This document shows, piece by piece, positions 43,850 through 54,999 of a DNA stretch of 64,000 nucleotides. Every line of letters starts with the position of its first letter. Positions within the stretch are counted from its first letter, which is position 1. A program made the translations under genes and the position numbers. A model generated the notes under the pieces. It was not told the DNA's origin, did not search any database, and was given only the letters and a program-made list of their open reading frames with translations. Source of the stretch: Paroedura picta (lineage: Eukaryota; Chordata; Lepidosauria; Squamata; Gekkonidae); assembly GCF_049243985.1 (NCBI RefSeq), contig NC_135369.1:24846765-24910764 (forward strand), read 5' to 3'.

Positions 43850-44305
43850 CTCAGAGTTGTTTTGTTGCCCCAGACCTGAACCAATGGGTTGGAATTAATT
43901 CAAAAGAATTTTCAGCTAAACATCCGGAAGAAGTTCCTGACAGCTAGAGCAGTTCCTCAGGGGAACAGGCTTCCTCAGGAGGTGGTGAGTTCTCATTCTT
44001 TGGATGTTTTTAAGCAGAGGCTAGATAGTCATCTGACAGAAATGCTGATTTTGTGAATTGAAGCAGATTGTGAGTGGGTGGGTAGGAAGGGATGTGCCAG
44101 TGGCCCTTCCTTGCATACCCAGGGAAATGCTGATCGCCACTGTGGGATGGTAGGTGAATTTCCTCCAGGCCAGGCTGGATTCTGGAGATTTTTGGGGTAT
44201 GTGGGGATCACTTGGGGATGAAATTGGGGTCACTGTGGGTGGGCAGGTAGTTCCTGCATTGACCCTGGAGGTCCCTTCCAACTCTTTGATTCCATGATTC
44301 TGAAG
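43850..44305 (+). mobile_element. CR1 LINE 3' end
   Basis: TTCAGCTAAACATCCGGAAG, GAGGTGGTGAGTTCTC, GGGTGGGCAGGTAG and GGAGGTCCCTTCCAACTC run in order to a short ATTCCATGATTCTG tail. The same CR1 subfamily ends at 59340-59580. Confidence 0.85.
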
Positions 44306-44939
44306 CAACTGTATCTGAACCAGGCAACTGCTTACTACAGTATGATTAATGTAGGGGGCGGGTGTAGATGCATTCAATGATGGACAATGGAGGAAGTACG
44401 TGTGATGAAAGGAAATCATTCCAGGGGTTGCAACCTTGTTATATAAAAAAGCCCCCTCACTGGTACGGCCTTTAATCTGTTGCTTTTAATAACCCAGGAG
44501 AACAAGCTATTTATATTTCTCCACCTAGCCGGGGAGGTGGGGAAAAATAAAAACCTAGAAAATAATGTGTTTTGCAATCATGTTTCCAACAGGGAATCTC
44601 AGAAAGGCTTTGAGATGTAATCTGGGTCCACTGAAGGGGGTCATGTCATACCCTGAGCCACCCTCCCCAAACATACTTGCAAGGGATCTTTTGGGTTGAA
44701 TTGGTCTGCTTGCCTCTCATAATTCCTGGCCCAGTGACCCATACATAGAGTTCAAAACAACAAAGGCACATTCACTCCAGGCCCATTCAACAAACCAGGA
44801 CAGGCCAAAGGTAAGATCCCAACTGTGGAGTTTTCCATGCAGTCCTGACCACAGTGTGTTACAAACAGAGGGCAGGAGTGAGAGAAGGTGCAACAGGTGG
44901 GTCTGGGTGGCTCAAAGTAAGTTAGACCATGTGCTATGG

Positions 44940-45175
44940 AAAGAAGGACAAGCACATGAAGCTGCCTTAGGTCATTGGTCTATCAGTTGCCTGCTCTGAC
45001 TGGCAGCAGCACTCAGGTGGAGATGTTTAATATCACCTGTTACCTGGTATTTTTAGCCAAAGATGTCTGGGATTGAAGTTGATCCTTTTAACCTGGAGAA
45101 GCCAGGGAATGAACTTGAGGAGTGCTCCACCTGGGCCGCAACCCTTTCAGGATTTGTGCAAGGAAGTGCTGGCTG
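44940..45175 (-). mobile_element. tRNA-derived SINE, family B, reverse copy
   Basis: ACATGAAGCTGCCTTAGG, GGTCTATCAGTTGCCTGC and GATTGAAGTTGATCC reverse the family B order. The head is poor. Confidence 0.6.
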
Positions 45176-45179
45176 CCTA

Positions 45180-47145
45180 CAATAAGATGTGCCAGAGTCA
45201 GATTCAACTGGTCTGGGCAAGGGGATTCTTTCCCAACCGCACAGCTGACTATGAGCTATATCCTGAGTGCTAATCAACATCTTCCACAGAGGGGTTTACC
45301 CCCACCACAAGGGGGAATTGCACAGCCATCCAAAATCTTTTACCCCCATATGGCCTGAAGGGAGGAATAAAAGAGAGAGGGGACAAAATCTTATTTACAG
45401 AACGTAACCCCTTCTTAACCTGAAAAGACTTGCCGTTGAAGCACAGGAAGAGAATTCATCTTCATTAATGTGGCCTCAAGTATGTTTGGGACCACTGAAG
45501 TTAAGGATCAGGGCGCATTGGATGCAAACAGATGGATTGGCGGGGGTGACTAATGTGAAAAGGGCTCTTTGCCCATGCCCAGAGGCGCTATGCTACCCCA
45601 CATGGTCAGTGCTTTAATAGCTTATATGGTGAATCTTATGGAATAGCATTCCCCCCTGCAAAAATAAACAAGTGTAACTTATGAGGCCTTACCTTCCCCC
45701 CACCCACTAACAACCTCTTTTAATATTCCTTATTTTTACCGAGTCATAACTACTAACCCCAGCCCCACATTTTGCTATAGTTTAGAAATCTAGTTATGTT
45801 TCAGCCCTCTTCTATTGCTAACCACCATCTCCGCTGGTCTGGGAGGGGAAGGATGGGGTGGGGGGAGGATAAGAGCAAGGAACCTGTCCAAGCAAGGTCC
45901 CATTCTTCATCGAAAATATCTCAGCTGTTGCTATGGTGACCCACCCACGGCTTCACCGAAAAGTATGTGTGAGAGAGAGAGATTGGGGAGGGGGGGGGAG
46001 CTTTTTATAGAAAACATTGGAGGGGAGCAAATGGAAGCATCAGGCCCCATCCCCAAAGCCCCCCCCCCAACACAATAGGGTCCACTGTATTCTCCTGGTG
46101 GGGGCAGAGTTTGGACTACAGGCCTTGAATGAACCCTGTTGTCAACAGATATGGGCCCCCCTCTCCTTTATGTCATTAGGGCTGCTCCCTTTTTAATGAG
46201 CTGTGAGTCCAGCACTGTGTGCCCATGCCAAGAGCATGTCTACCTGTTGAACTGTCACAAAGAGCACAGCAGCCCTTATAGAAGAAAGAAAACCACAAAC
46301 AAGACCTCCTTTCCTCTGTCTGCCCAACAAGAGGGTGTTTAATTGCTGCCAGGTCTTTAGACTGCCTCAGTTCTCGTTTTATTTATTTTTAATAATTTGT
46401 TTATCTTCAGATTTGTATGCCGCCCTTCCCCGAGGGCGTATGACTGGTTCACACCTGGGCATAACCTCACTAAACTGCTCAGTCCTGGGTGACTTTTGGT
46501 GAACTGACCTCCACTGAAAAAGATGAAGGTCAAGCCCTTCCGTTTGCAGCAGAATGAGCTGGCATAGTCTTGAATTGGCCAAGTGTGCTGAATCACTTCA
46601 GACCACTGAGGTGAGCAGGAAGGTCCCATGTAAAAGAAAACATTCCCTAGTATATCAGGGAGAAAAGTTTGTGCTGGCTGTACTCCCTGCAAGGTAAAGT
46701 TGCCAGCCTGTCTAGAGAGTAGCTGGAGGCCTCCTTCTATTACAACTGTCCCCAGGCAACAGAGTTTGGTATACATGGCAGCTTTGAAGGGTGGACTCTA
46801 TAGTGTTGTACCCTGCTGAAGCCCCTCCCTTTCCTCAAGCTTAAGGTGACCAGATTGTCCCACTTTTGGAGGGACATCTGGGGGCACCCGGCAAATTGTA
46901 CTTATGTTGAAATTAAAATATATATATTACAATTCTATTTTAGCCTTCTATGTGATCTATGAAAAATGTTGTTGCTCCATATAGACCAAATTTTAATCAA
47001 GAACCATCCCCCTCCCGGTCAATGGTGTCCTGCTTTACCAATGTTGAAATCTGGTAATCTTAGTCAAGCTCCACCCCCCAAAATCCCCAGGTGTTTCCCA
47101 GCCAGGAGCTGGTAACCTACTGCAAGGCTAGTTTTCTACTCACAG
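45180..47145. other. Mostly unassigned, gene-less
   Basis: It holds a degraded GGGTTGCCAAC-type MITE (46690-46850) and an L2-like tail fragment near 46395-46440. No exon was recognised. Confidence 0.35.
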
Positions 47146-47149
47146 GGAA

Positions 47150-47455
47150 TATGATTTGAAAGGTTGTCACTTGGAGGAGGGCAGGATGCTGTTTCCGTTG
47201 GATGCAGAGGAAAGGACACGTAGTAATGGGTTTAAACTACAAGTACAACGATATAGGCTAGATATCAGGAAAAAAATTCACAGTCAGAGTAGTTCAGCAG
47301 TGGAATAGGCTGCCTAAGGAGGTGGTGAGCTCCCCCTCACTGGCAGTCTTCAACCAATGCTTTAAGATGCTTTGGCCTGATCCTGCGTTGAGCAGGAGGT
47401 TGGACTAGATAGCATGTATGGCCCTTTCCAACACTATGATTCTGTGATTCTGCAC
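47150..47455 (+). mobile_element. CR1 LINE 3' end
   Basis: It is the same subfamily as 20795-22073: AAAGGTTGTCACTTGGAGG, CAAGTACAACGATATAGGC, GAGGTGGTGAGCTCCCCC and the end GGTTGGACTAGATAG plus ATGATTCTGTGATTCTG. Confidence 0.85.
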
Positions 47456-47719
47456 CTGCCGTCTGAAGTATTTTCCATCCACATTTCCAATGGGCAATTC
47501 GCCATACATTGTTTTCTATTGGTGCATTTTAGGTTTAGGTTGGAGGGGAGACCCTGATTCTGTGGAATCACCCAGCAGTTGTCTGGGTTCCAGAACACTT
47601 GCTAACTGATCCATGAGGCAATCAATATAGGCTGTTCCACCCCAGCTCTTCCAAAATGTATACAGTAATTTCTACAGGTTTAAATTAGCCATTTAAAAGC
47701 TAAAAATAAAGCCTCTTTC

Positions 47720-48025
47720 TAGAATCATAGAGCTGGAAAGGGCCATACAGGCAATCTAGTCCAACCCCCTGCTCAATTCAGAATCAGCCATGAAAAGTCC
47801 AGCCACTGCTTAAAGACGGCCAGTGAGGGGGAGCTCACCACCTCCTTAGGCAGCCCATTCCACTGCCGAACAACTCTGACTGAAATATATTTCCTGATAT
47901 CTAGCTGATATCATTCTCCACGTAGTTTAAACCCATTACTGTGGGTCCTATCCTGTGCTGCTAACAGGAACCTTTCCCTGTCTTCGTCTAGTCTTTCAAA
48001 TACTTAAAGACAGCAATCATGTCAC
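47720..48025 (-). mobile_element. CR1 LINE 3' end, reverse
   Basis: GAATCATAGAGCTGGAAAGG, then CCAACCCCCTGCTCAATTC and GGGGAGCTCACCACCTCC. It mirrors the copy just to its left (47150-47455), so two CR1 tails face each other 265 bp apart. Confidence 0.85.
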
Positions 48026-48787
48026 CTTTTAAAATTTGATTGGATATTGTTTTATGTGGAGTTTTAAATGGATATATACTGCCACAAGTCAGCTGTGCCT
48101 GGAGTGGCGGTCAACAAATATAAGTAATAAACAAACAAAGAAATAATTTTGTCACAGCCTTCCTCTGAGGAGACTTCAGGTTAACAATTCCGTCAGAGCC
48201 CTTAGCTCTTCCAGGAGCTCACTCCACTAGGTTGGGTGAGATTAGATTGAACATGTTATTGGTCCTGAAGGCCACAGTCTGGATCTTTGCCAACTGTTGA
48301 GAGCTCCACAGTACAGGTGTGCTCTTCCTGTTTCCGGCACAGAAACAGGAAATGGTAATTTTTGCAGCTATAAAAGCAGGCTGTGGACTGCAGTGTGATC
48401 CCGGCTCTCTTCATGGCTGTGTTGTTTCTTAATGGACTTTTGGAAACTGAAAATAGTGAGGTTTGACCGAGTGACGAGCCAGAAACCTGTGCAGTTGAAC
48501 TCAGAACTCCCAAAAAAGAATTAGGTGAATTTCTAAAAGGGAGGCTATTGTTTTGGCTAAGGCGTTCTGCTGAGGTTAGATTTTGAAGATTTTTCATTTG
48601 CTTTTGAGGAAGGAGGGTGATGGTGGAAGGAGGGTGGTGGTGTAATGTGGGCTTTTGCTGGTTTTAGATCTTTTGCGATTCTTCTTTTCCTTGGGATTCC
48701 CTTGTTGTACATTGGAACTTTTGTCAGCCATCGTGTATTGTAAAGAAGTGGGATAGAAATAAACGAAGAAGGAAGATATCGGACACG

Positions 48788-49062
48788 GTACTTGGTGTAG
48801 TGGTTAGGAGTGCGGACTTCTAATCTGGTGAGACGGGTTTGATTCCCTGCTTCCCCTCCACATGCAGCCCAGGTGACCTTGGGCTCGCCACAGCACTGAT
48901 AAAGCTGTTCTGACTGAGCAGTGATATCAGGGCTCTCTCAGCCTCACCCACCTCACAGGGTGTCTGTTGTGGGGAGAGGAAAGGATAGGGGATTGTAAGC
49001 CACTTTGAGAATCCTTCGGGTAGAGAAAAACGGCATATAAGAACCAACTTTTCATCTTCTTC
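48788..49062 (+). mobile_element. tRNA-derived SINE, family A, near full length
   Basis: It runs from ACTTGGTGTAGTGGTTAGG and GACTTCTAATCTGGTGAG to GCATATAAGAACCAAC and a TTCATCTTCTTC tail. It is well preserved. Confidence 0.85.
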
Positions 49063-49224
49063 ATGATTTAACTGTTTTTCAGGAGTCCATTAGCTGATGG
49101 TACAACCCAGCAGGCTGACAAAATGTCAGCCTCTTGGGAATGGGCAAAAAGTCTCGTGTTTTTGAGCCTTGGATTGCCAACAGTCTAGGGAAGGAAGTAT
49201 TCTGCACCCTTAACAGAAATATGT

Positions 49225-49440
49225 GTATAAGTGTATGTGTAAAGTGCCTTCAAGTCACAGCCAACTTATGGCTATCCGGTAGAGCTTTCAAGGCAATGAT
49301 GTTCAGAGGTGGTTGCCATTGCCTTCCATTGCATGGTCTTTCATCCTTGGTGGTCTTCTATTCAAATACTGACCAGGGCTTACCCTCTGAATTCTGATGA
49401 GATCGGAATACCTTGAGCCTTCCAGGTCAGGGTAAGAGAT
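49225..49440 (-). mobile_element. 5S rRNA-derived SINE, reverse copy
   Basis: The minus strand has CAGTATTTGAATAGAAGACC, an eroded form of the 5S rRNA internal promoter region (AGTACTTGGATGGGAGACC). A body with TGGCAACCACCTCTGAAC follows. It is not a functional 5S gene. Confidence 0.55.
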
Positions 49441-49527
49441 GTTTACTGGGATGTTGTTTTCCTGCATGCTATGAAAAGCTTCACTTGCACATTTCTGCAC
49501 ATTAAGTCCCTATTACAGTGACAAGAA

Positions 49528-49807
49528 AGAGCCTCTTGTGGCGCAGAGTGGTAAGGCAGCTGTCTGAAAGCTTTGCCCATGAGGCTGGGAGTTCGATCCC
49601 AGCAGCCGGCTCAAGGTTGACTCAGCCTTCCATCCTTCCGAGGTCGGTAAAATGAGTACCCAGCTTGCTGGGGGGTAAACGGCAATGACTGGGGAAGGCA
49701 CTGGCAAACCACCCCATATTGAGTCTGCCATGAAAACGCTGGAGGGCGTCACCCCAAGGGTCAGACATGACTCGGTGCTTGCACAGGGGATACCTTTACC
49801 TTTACCT
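49528..49807 (+). mobile_element. tRNA-derived SINE, family C, with exact 15-bp TSD
   Basis: It starts AGAGCCTCTTGTGGCGCAG, has the B-box GTTCGATCCC, and ends in CCTTTACCTTTACC repeats. TTACAGTGACAAGAA is found on both sides (49513-49527 and 49808-49822), a LINE-type target duplication. The exact duplication and intact body suggest a recent insertion. Confidence 0.95.
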
Positions 49808-49833
49808 TTACAGTGACAAGAAGTTCTTTAGAC

Positions 49834-49969
49834 CAGGGGTAGTCAACCTGTGGTCCTCCAGATGTTCATGGACTACAATTCCCATGAGCCCCTGCCAGCA
49901 AACGCTGGCAGGGGCTCATGAGAATTGTAGTCCATGAACATCTGGAGGACCACAGGTTGACTACCCCTG
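49834..49969. mobile_element. Foldback hAT MITE with exact 8-bp TSD
   Basis: CAGGGGTAGTCAACCTGTGG at the left is mirrored exactly at the right. The interior is an almost perfect hairpin around GCCAGCAAACGCTGGC. CTTTAGAC flanks both sides (49826-49833 and 49970-49977). It lies 4 bp beyond the SINE's target duplication. Confidence 0.95.
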
Positions 49970-50405
49970 CTTTAGACTGTTGGCAAGCCTATGTGGGATG
50001 TAATTTCCCCACCTCTGGACTTCCAGTTGTATATACCTGGAAAAGGAAGAGGAAAGGAGAATTCACATGTCCAAGCCTATCACTTTGCAGCATGCAGCAA
50101 TGACTTGCCTATCTCAATGAACCATCTCAGGCCTATTGGCCTCTCCAGGCAAAATTTCTACTTCCTCTGCCTCCCTTTAAGCACCAACGCATTTGGGTGG
50201 CGTTCATGTTAGCCCAGAGCTGCACACCATGGGGCTCCTTCCTTGCATTTCCCCCCTGCTGCCCTTCATTAGTCAACCTTCGATGATCAGCAGCTGAGTG
50301 TTTGAACGGACTTCACTAAGATGTGATGCTTTTGACGTTGGGGAGTGTATATTTATATATATATATCAACCTTCCAGTGATGGTGTTGCCATTTTCGGAC
50401 CCGCT

Positions 50406-50410
<5 letters not shown>

Positions 50411-50450
<40 letters not shown>
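50411..50450. repeat. (AC)n microsatellite
   Basis: About 20 perfect AC units lie just before the repeat-poor patch with regulatory motifs. Confidence 0.95.
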
Positions 50451-50453
<3 letters not shown>

Positions 50454-50649
50454 CAAAGAGACGCTGCAGAGACACACGTGTCAGCCCAGCCAAAGATGCC
50501 ACATGGAGAAAGAATAAGTTATGCAAATGATTTTTTGTTTTTTTTTGGGGGGGGGGATGGGAGGCTTTGAGTGGCTGGACGGTTTGTAGGGCACTGCAGA
50601 GGGAGGCTTTTCCAAGCCCTGTCCCGGTTATCCTAAGGCCCACGCCAGG

Positions 50650-50900
50650 AGGCTACCTTTTGGGCTCTGTCCCTTTAAATCTGGCAGAGTAGCTGCGTGG
50701 GGGTACTGACGTGGCTGGATTCTGCCTTTTGCTGCCAAAATAGGGAAAAGGCTCAAATGCTTTAAAAGGAAAATCAGCAGCACCAAGCAACCAGGCTCTG
50801 ACATCACTGCTACCCCTCCTCCTCTCCTTCCGCGCCGCCTGCATCACATTGCCATGGCAACGGCGTATAAACGGCATCCAGGGCATGAATGCTTTAGAGT
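50650..50900. promoter_or_regulatory. Candidate enhancer or promoter with CRE, CArG, X-box and TATA
   Basis: In order: TGACGTGG (CRE-like, 50707-50714), CCAAAATAGG (CArG, 50735-50744), TGACATCA (CRE variant, 50799-50806), ATTGCCATGGCAAC (palindromic RFX X-box, 50848-50861) and TATAAA (50866-50871). The patch is repeat-free and CpG-containing and lies about 19.5 kb upstream of NPAS4. It could be an NPAS4 enhancer or the promoter of an unannotated plus-strand transcript. Confidence 0.5.
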
Positions 50901-50966
50901 GGCATCTCAGGGGTGGGAGGAGGAGCGCTGTGGTTTGAAACGCATCCATTCAGTTCTGTCTCTGCA

Positions 50967-51109
50967 ATGAACCTGGGAAAGGGAGGATGTAGGCCAATGG
51001 CAAACTTTGTCTCCAGCCAGCCCTGCTGTCTAAGAATTCTTCTTCTCTTGCTTGCTATGGCCAGGCTGAACGGAGCCACAAGACAGGGGCTCCTGCCCTA
51101 CGTGAGAGA
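50967..51109 (+). CDS. Possible short first coding exon with a signal-peptide-like segment
   Basis: An ATG at 50967, about 100 bp after the TATAAA, opens a frame of 47 codons. The frame reaches AGA|GTAAGA, a fair splice donor at 51109/51110. The peptide includes CCLRILLLLLAMARLNG, a hydrophobic run resembling a secretion signal, then ATRQGLLPYVR. A second in-frame ATG lies at 50997. I recognise no family and find no downstream exon. It may be chance. Confidence 0.2.
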
Positions 51110-51367
51110 GTAAGACATCTCAAAACTAGCTTTGCTTCCCAAAGGGCTTCTGTGAACAATCGGCATAATTTCGACAGAAAGGAAATTTCCCCATTACTGT
51201 ACCCGTTGGATAACTGCCTGTTTCAGTTATTGCTTCATTTCTGCATCACCCCTCTTTGCAAACGCTGCCAAGGTTAATGCAAAACTGGCCTGTCCTTGCA
51301 CAATTCCAGTTGAACAGGCAAGACTGCACATTTGGTTTTCGTGCAGGAAGTCCTGGGTTTGATCAAT

Positions 51368-51575
51368 CAGTGTTGCCACCTCCAGGCTGGGAAATTTGGG
51401 AGGAGATGGAGCTTGGGGAGGACAGGGCTGGGGGACAGAAAGGATCCCAGCAGGGTATAATGCCATGGAGTCCCCCCCTCCAAAGCAGCCATTTCCCCCA
51501 AGGGAACTGATCTCTGCAGCCTGGAAATCAGCTCTAATTTTGAGATCTCTCCAGGTCCTGCCTGGAGTTTATTTT
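51368..51575 (+). mobile_element. GGGTTGCCAAC-type MITE, interrupted
   Basis: GTGTTGCCACCTCCAGGCTG, GCCATTTCCCCCAAGGGAAC and GATCTCTCCAGGTCCTGCC belong to the family. The missing end (GAGTTTGGCAACCCT) reappears at about 52178-52193, after a reverse L2-like LINE. The LINE therefore inserted into this MITE. Confidence 0.65.
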
Positions 51576-52177
51576 TTAAATTTAATTTATAATTATATTT
51601 GTATACCGCCGCTCTTGGAATTACCGTCTCACAGCGGTTCACAACATGCAATAAAACATCTATTCATAAAACAGTCAATTAAAATCCCAACAATAATAAA
51701 TCCCCAATTATTACAAAAACATAAATACAAGGACATAAAAACAAGATGGCGGATTAATGTAGAAGCTTATCGTGACCTCACAAAAAGCTGAACCAGTATG
51801 GGCTGGGAAGCCGGAGATGCAAAGCTAGAAATAAAAAGATGGAATTATTCAGGGTGGATTAACCAATGGATCCAGGCCGATCTAATATCTAAGTCAGGAA
51901 CAATGGGAGGGGGGGACCTGATTACATGCCCCAGTACTCCACGGGCCTAGCCTCAAACAAACACCTGGTGGAAGAGCTCTGTCCTGCAGGCCCTGTGGAA
52001 TCCAGAGAGTTCCGACAGGGCCCACAGCTCATCTGGGAACTCATTCCACCAGGCTGGGGCCAGGACCGAAAAGGCCCTGGCCCTGGTCGAGGCCAGGCAC
52101 GCTTCCCGGGGCCCCGGGATCATCAGCAAAGTCATACCCGCAGAGTGAAGTGCCCTGTGGGGGGGGGCATAGGGAGG
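51576..52177 (-). mobile_element. L2-like LINE 3' end, reverse, nested in a MITE
   Basis: Read on the minus strand, it has GGCCTTTTCGGTCCTGGCCC, GAGCTCCCAGATGAGC-like coding-end sequence, and a tail GGCGGTATACAAATATAATT. Its edges split the MITE at 51368-52193. Related reverse ends lie at 60000-60180, and a forward end at 60850-61215. Confidence 0.65.
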
Positions 52178-52522
52178 AGTTTGGCAACCCTACTGATCCC
52201 TGGTATTGACACTTTTTAAAAAGGAATCTAAGGGAGAAGCAGGTACCTTCAGTAAAGACCTTTTTCTGTTTCGGCTGCTGCTGATCAGAGCAGACATGAC
52301 TGAGCTAGATAGACCAATGCAGGGTCATCCTTCAATGGAAGCACTTCATACATTGCAGGTGGTGTGAGCTGAAACATTGTATGATGAGGTTCTGTAAGCA
52401 GGGCGTGGCACTGAAATGAGAGCAAATAGGATTGGATTTGGGGCACAGGTGTTCAATTCATCTGGCCATATAGTGGCCACATACCAGTGTGGTGGAGGGG
52501 TTAGACTAGTGAACTAGGAATC

Positions 52523-52785
52523 AGCTTGGTGTGGTAGTTGAGAGCAACAGCTTCTAATCTGGTTTGATTCCCCGTTGCTCCTCATGCAGCCAGCTGGATG
52601 ACCTTGGGTTTATCACAGCCCTGATAGTATTGCTCTCACAGAGCAGTAACATCAGGGCTCTCTCAGCCTCACCCACCTCACAGGGTGTCTGCTGTGGGGA
52701 GAGGAAAGGGGAGGCGATTGTAAGCTGCTTTGAGACTCCTTTGGGTAGAGAAAAGCGGCATATAAGAACCAACTCTTCTTCTTCA
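52523..52785 (+). mobile_element. tRNA-derived SINE, family A
   Basis: From ATCAGCTTGGTGTGGTAGTT through CCAGCTGGATGACCTTGGG to GCGGCATATAAGAACC and a CTTCTTCTTC tail. A more diverged SINE (52790-52935) adjoins it. Confidence 0.85.
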
Positions 52786-53074
52786 TGAGGGACCCAGGTT
52801 CAGATCTTTGCACTGCCAGGGAAGTTTTCTGGATGACATAGGGCTAGTCCCTCTCAGCCTAACTTCCCTCTCGGGATTATTGTCGTGAGGAAGTTGTAAA
52901 CTACTTTGGGAAGAAATATGGTATGTAAATATCTACGTAAGCAAAACATTTAGTTAAAAGATCTGACTGTGGTCCAGACCAAATGCAACAGAGGAGAAAT
53001 TTGAGTGGAGGGGGTGGCATTTGGAGGGTCGGACTTTTGCTCACAGGGACCAAATCTTGTTTCACGGGTGGGCC

Positions 53075-53265
53075 AAGTGACGCTGCATTGTGCTGAATCA
53101 GACCAATCATCCATCAGGGTCAGTATTGTCTACAGACTGCTCAGGATCTCAGGCTTTCACATCACCTTCTGCCTGCTCCTTTTAACTGGAAATACTGGGA
53201 ATTGAACCCAGGACCTTCTGCATGCCGGGCAAAGGCTCTTCCACTGAGCCACAGCCCCTCCCCTT
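53075..53265 (-). mobile_element. tRNA-derived SINE, family B, reverse copy
   Basis: The reverse complement starts GGGGCTGTGGCTCAGTGGAA, followed by GGTCCTGGGTTCAATTCCC, which are clear A and B boxes. The body continues AAAAGGAGCAGGCAGAAGG. It is the best copy of this family. The extra body and missing terminator argue against a real tRNA gene. Confidence 0.85.
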
Positions 53266-54490
53266 CGCCTGTCAAGCCCCAAATTGTCCAATTGCTCCAA
53301 AGAAGCTTCCATAACATCCTCTGTTCCCCCTCCCTTCAATCTGCCGCAGTCAGGCTTCATTCATATAGCCCTAGCAACAGGCATCTGGTATCCTGAGGAG
53401 CATCACTCGTTGCTATGGAGATACTGGGTACCAGTGGACAGAGTAGGAGGATCTCATCAGGTGGACCAAGGCAGAGGAGCTCAAATTACACAGGAAGGCA
53501 TCCCAACAGGTGTCCCAAGATGCTTGGTTTCTAATGTGAGTGCATAAGGGAGCCTGCCAAGCATTGCACAGGAGAGGAAGTGATGGATGGGCCAGGCCTT
53601 CAGTAAAACACAGTCAGTCCTGACACCTGCTGGATATTCTTTGCTAATTCACACAATTATTCCGATGAAGAGTGTTTGGAAGCTATTAATAATCATTGGA
53701 GAGGTGGTAGCTAATAATACGATGCTAATAATAATAATCTGAGAGGTGGTAGCTAATAATGGGATGCTAATAATGCCGTGGGCAGTAGGTCACCTAACGG
53801 CTCCTATTGAGTTTGTGGCAGCAAGAGTTGGCTTTTACTGAACCCCCTACCCGAGGGTTTAGTCATTTATAGCTGCAGAGCAAAGCATGGCTCAGCAGAG
53901 TGCCCCATTCAGCTCCTTATAAAAGAAAATGAAATCCTTACATTAAGATACATAGGAGGGCGGAAGGTGGGAGAATCATCAACATGTGAAAATAAAAGCA
54001 GCCAAAGATTTTTTTTTTTTTTTTTGCATAGGGCCAAAGGGCTTCTTAGAAATGTTTTACAGAAAAGGAAATTAAGAACCCATGTGTTCACACATTCATG
54101 CCAGTGTACCGAAACAGCTGTGCATTTTTGTATGTTTATCCCTTACTGTGTGTCCGCCGTTGTGCTACGTTCTAAGAAATGATTCACATCCACCAGCATT
54201 TGGGCTGCAGAAGCATTATGGATTATTCATCCAACATGCCAGGTATCAGTAAGGTTAAAATGTGTACTTCAGTTATGCAAACGAATGTTCTTATACTAGC
54301 TGTTCGTTAGCCTCTGGCTTAAAATTTTGATGCCGCTTGACTTTTTAATTCTAAAACATTGCTGACCCCTGCACTAGGTCTGCCCCTTTGCTTTCCTGTG
54401 TGTGTGTGTTATGTCACTTCCAGTTTATGGTGACCCTTTGAATGAACGTCCTCCAAAACATCCTATCAGTAACAGCCTTGCTCAGGTCTT
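53266..54490. other. Gene-less stretch
   Basis: A unit with GAGAGGTGGTAGCTAATAAT is duplicated around 53698-53775. A degraded repeat with CACTTCCAGTTTATGGTGACC lies at 54395-54480. No exon was recognised. Confidence 0.35.
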
Positions 54491-54497
54491 GCAAACT

Positions 54498-54705
54498 TAC
54501 AGTCACCTTCCCTTTCCTCTCCCTACAACAGACACCCTGTGAGGGTGATAGAGCTCTGATATTACTGCTCGGTCAGAACAGCTTTATCAGGGCTGTGACG
54601 AGCCCAAGGTCACCCAGCTGGCTGCATGTGGAAGAGCAGGGAATCAAACCTGGCTCACCAGATTAGAGGTCCGTGCTCCTAACCACTACAACCAAGCTGG
54701 GTCTC
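54498..54705 (-). mobile_element. tRNA-derived SINE, family A, reverse copy
   Basis: TCTCCCTACAACAGACACC, CCCAAGGTCACCCAGCTGGC and CTAACCACTACAACCAAGC. The tail third is missing. Confidence 0.8.
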
Positions 54706-54714
54706 CACACCAAG

Positions 54715-54990
54715 CTGGCAAAGAGTGCAGTGATGGTCCCAAGCACAGATGGCTTTCAAAGGTGATTGGACAGATTCATGGAGGAGAAGTCTGTCAGGGA
54801 CATATCTCCTGTAGTGACTAAGGGGATTCTATATTCAGGAGCACTAAACCTCTAGATCCAAGTGCCAGGAAGCAACATTAGGGGATGGCTTTGGTCTTTA
54901 TGGCTTCTTATAGGCCCCCCAGAGGAACTGAATGACTAGTGCGTGAGATGTGATGATGGACCACTGGTCCGATCCATGGGGAGGAGGGTC
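54715..54990 (+). mobile_element. L3/CR1-like LINE 3' end
   Basis: It has GCAGTGATGGTCCCAAGC, CCCCAGAGGAACTGAATG and GATGGACCACTGGTCCGATCC, the same LINE end as 2262-3085. Confidence 0.6.
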
Positions 54991-54999
54991 TTATGCTAG

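Noticed and set aside
53190-53265. tRNA-like sequence with A and B boxes
   Set aside because: It is the head of a family B SINE with a long body. No closed cloverleaf or terminator fits a real tRNA gene.
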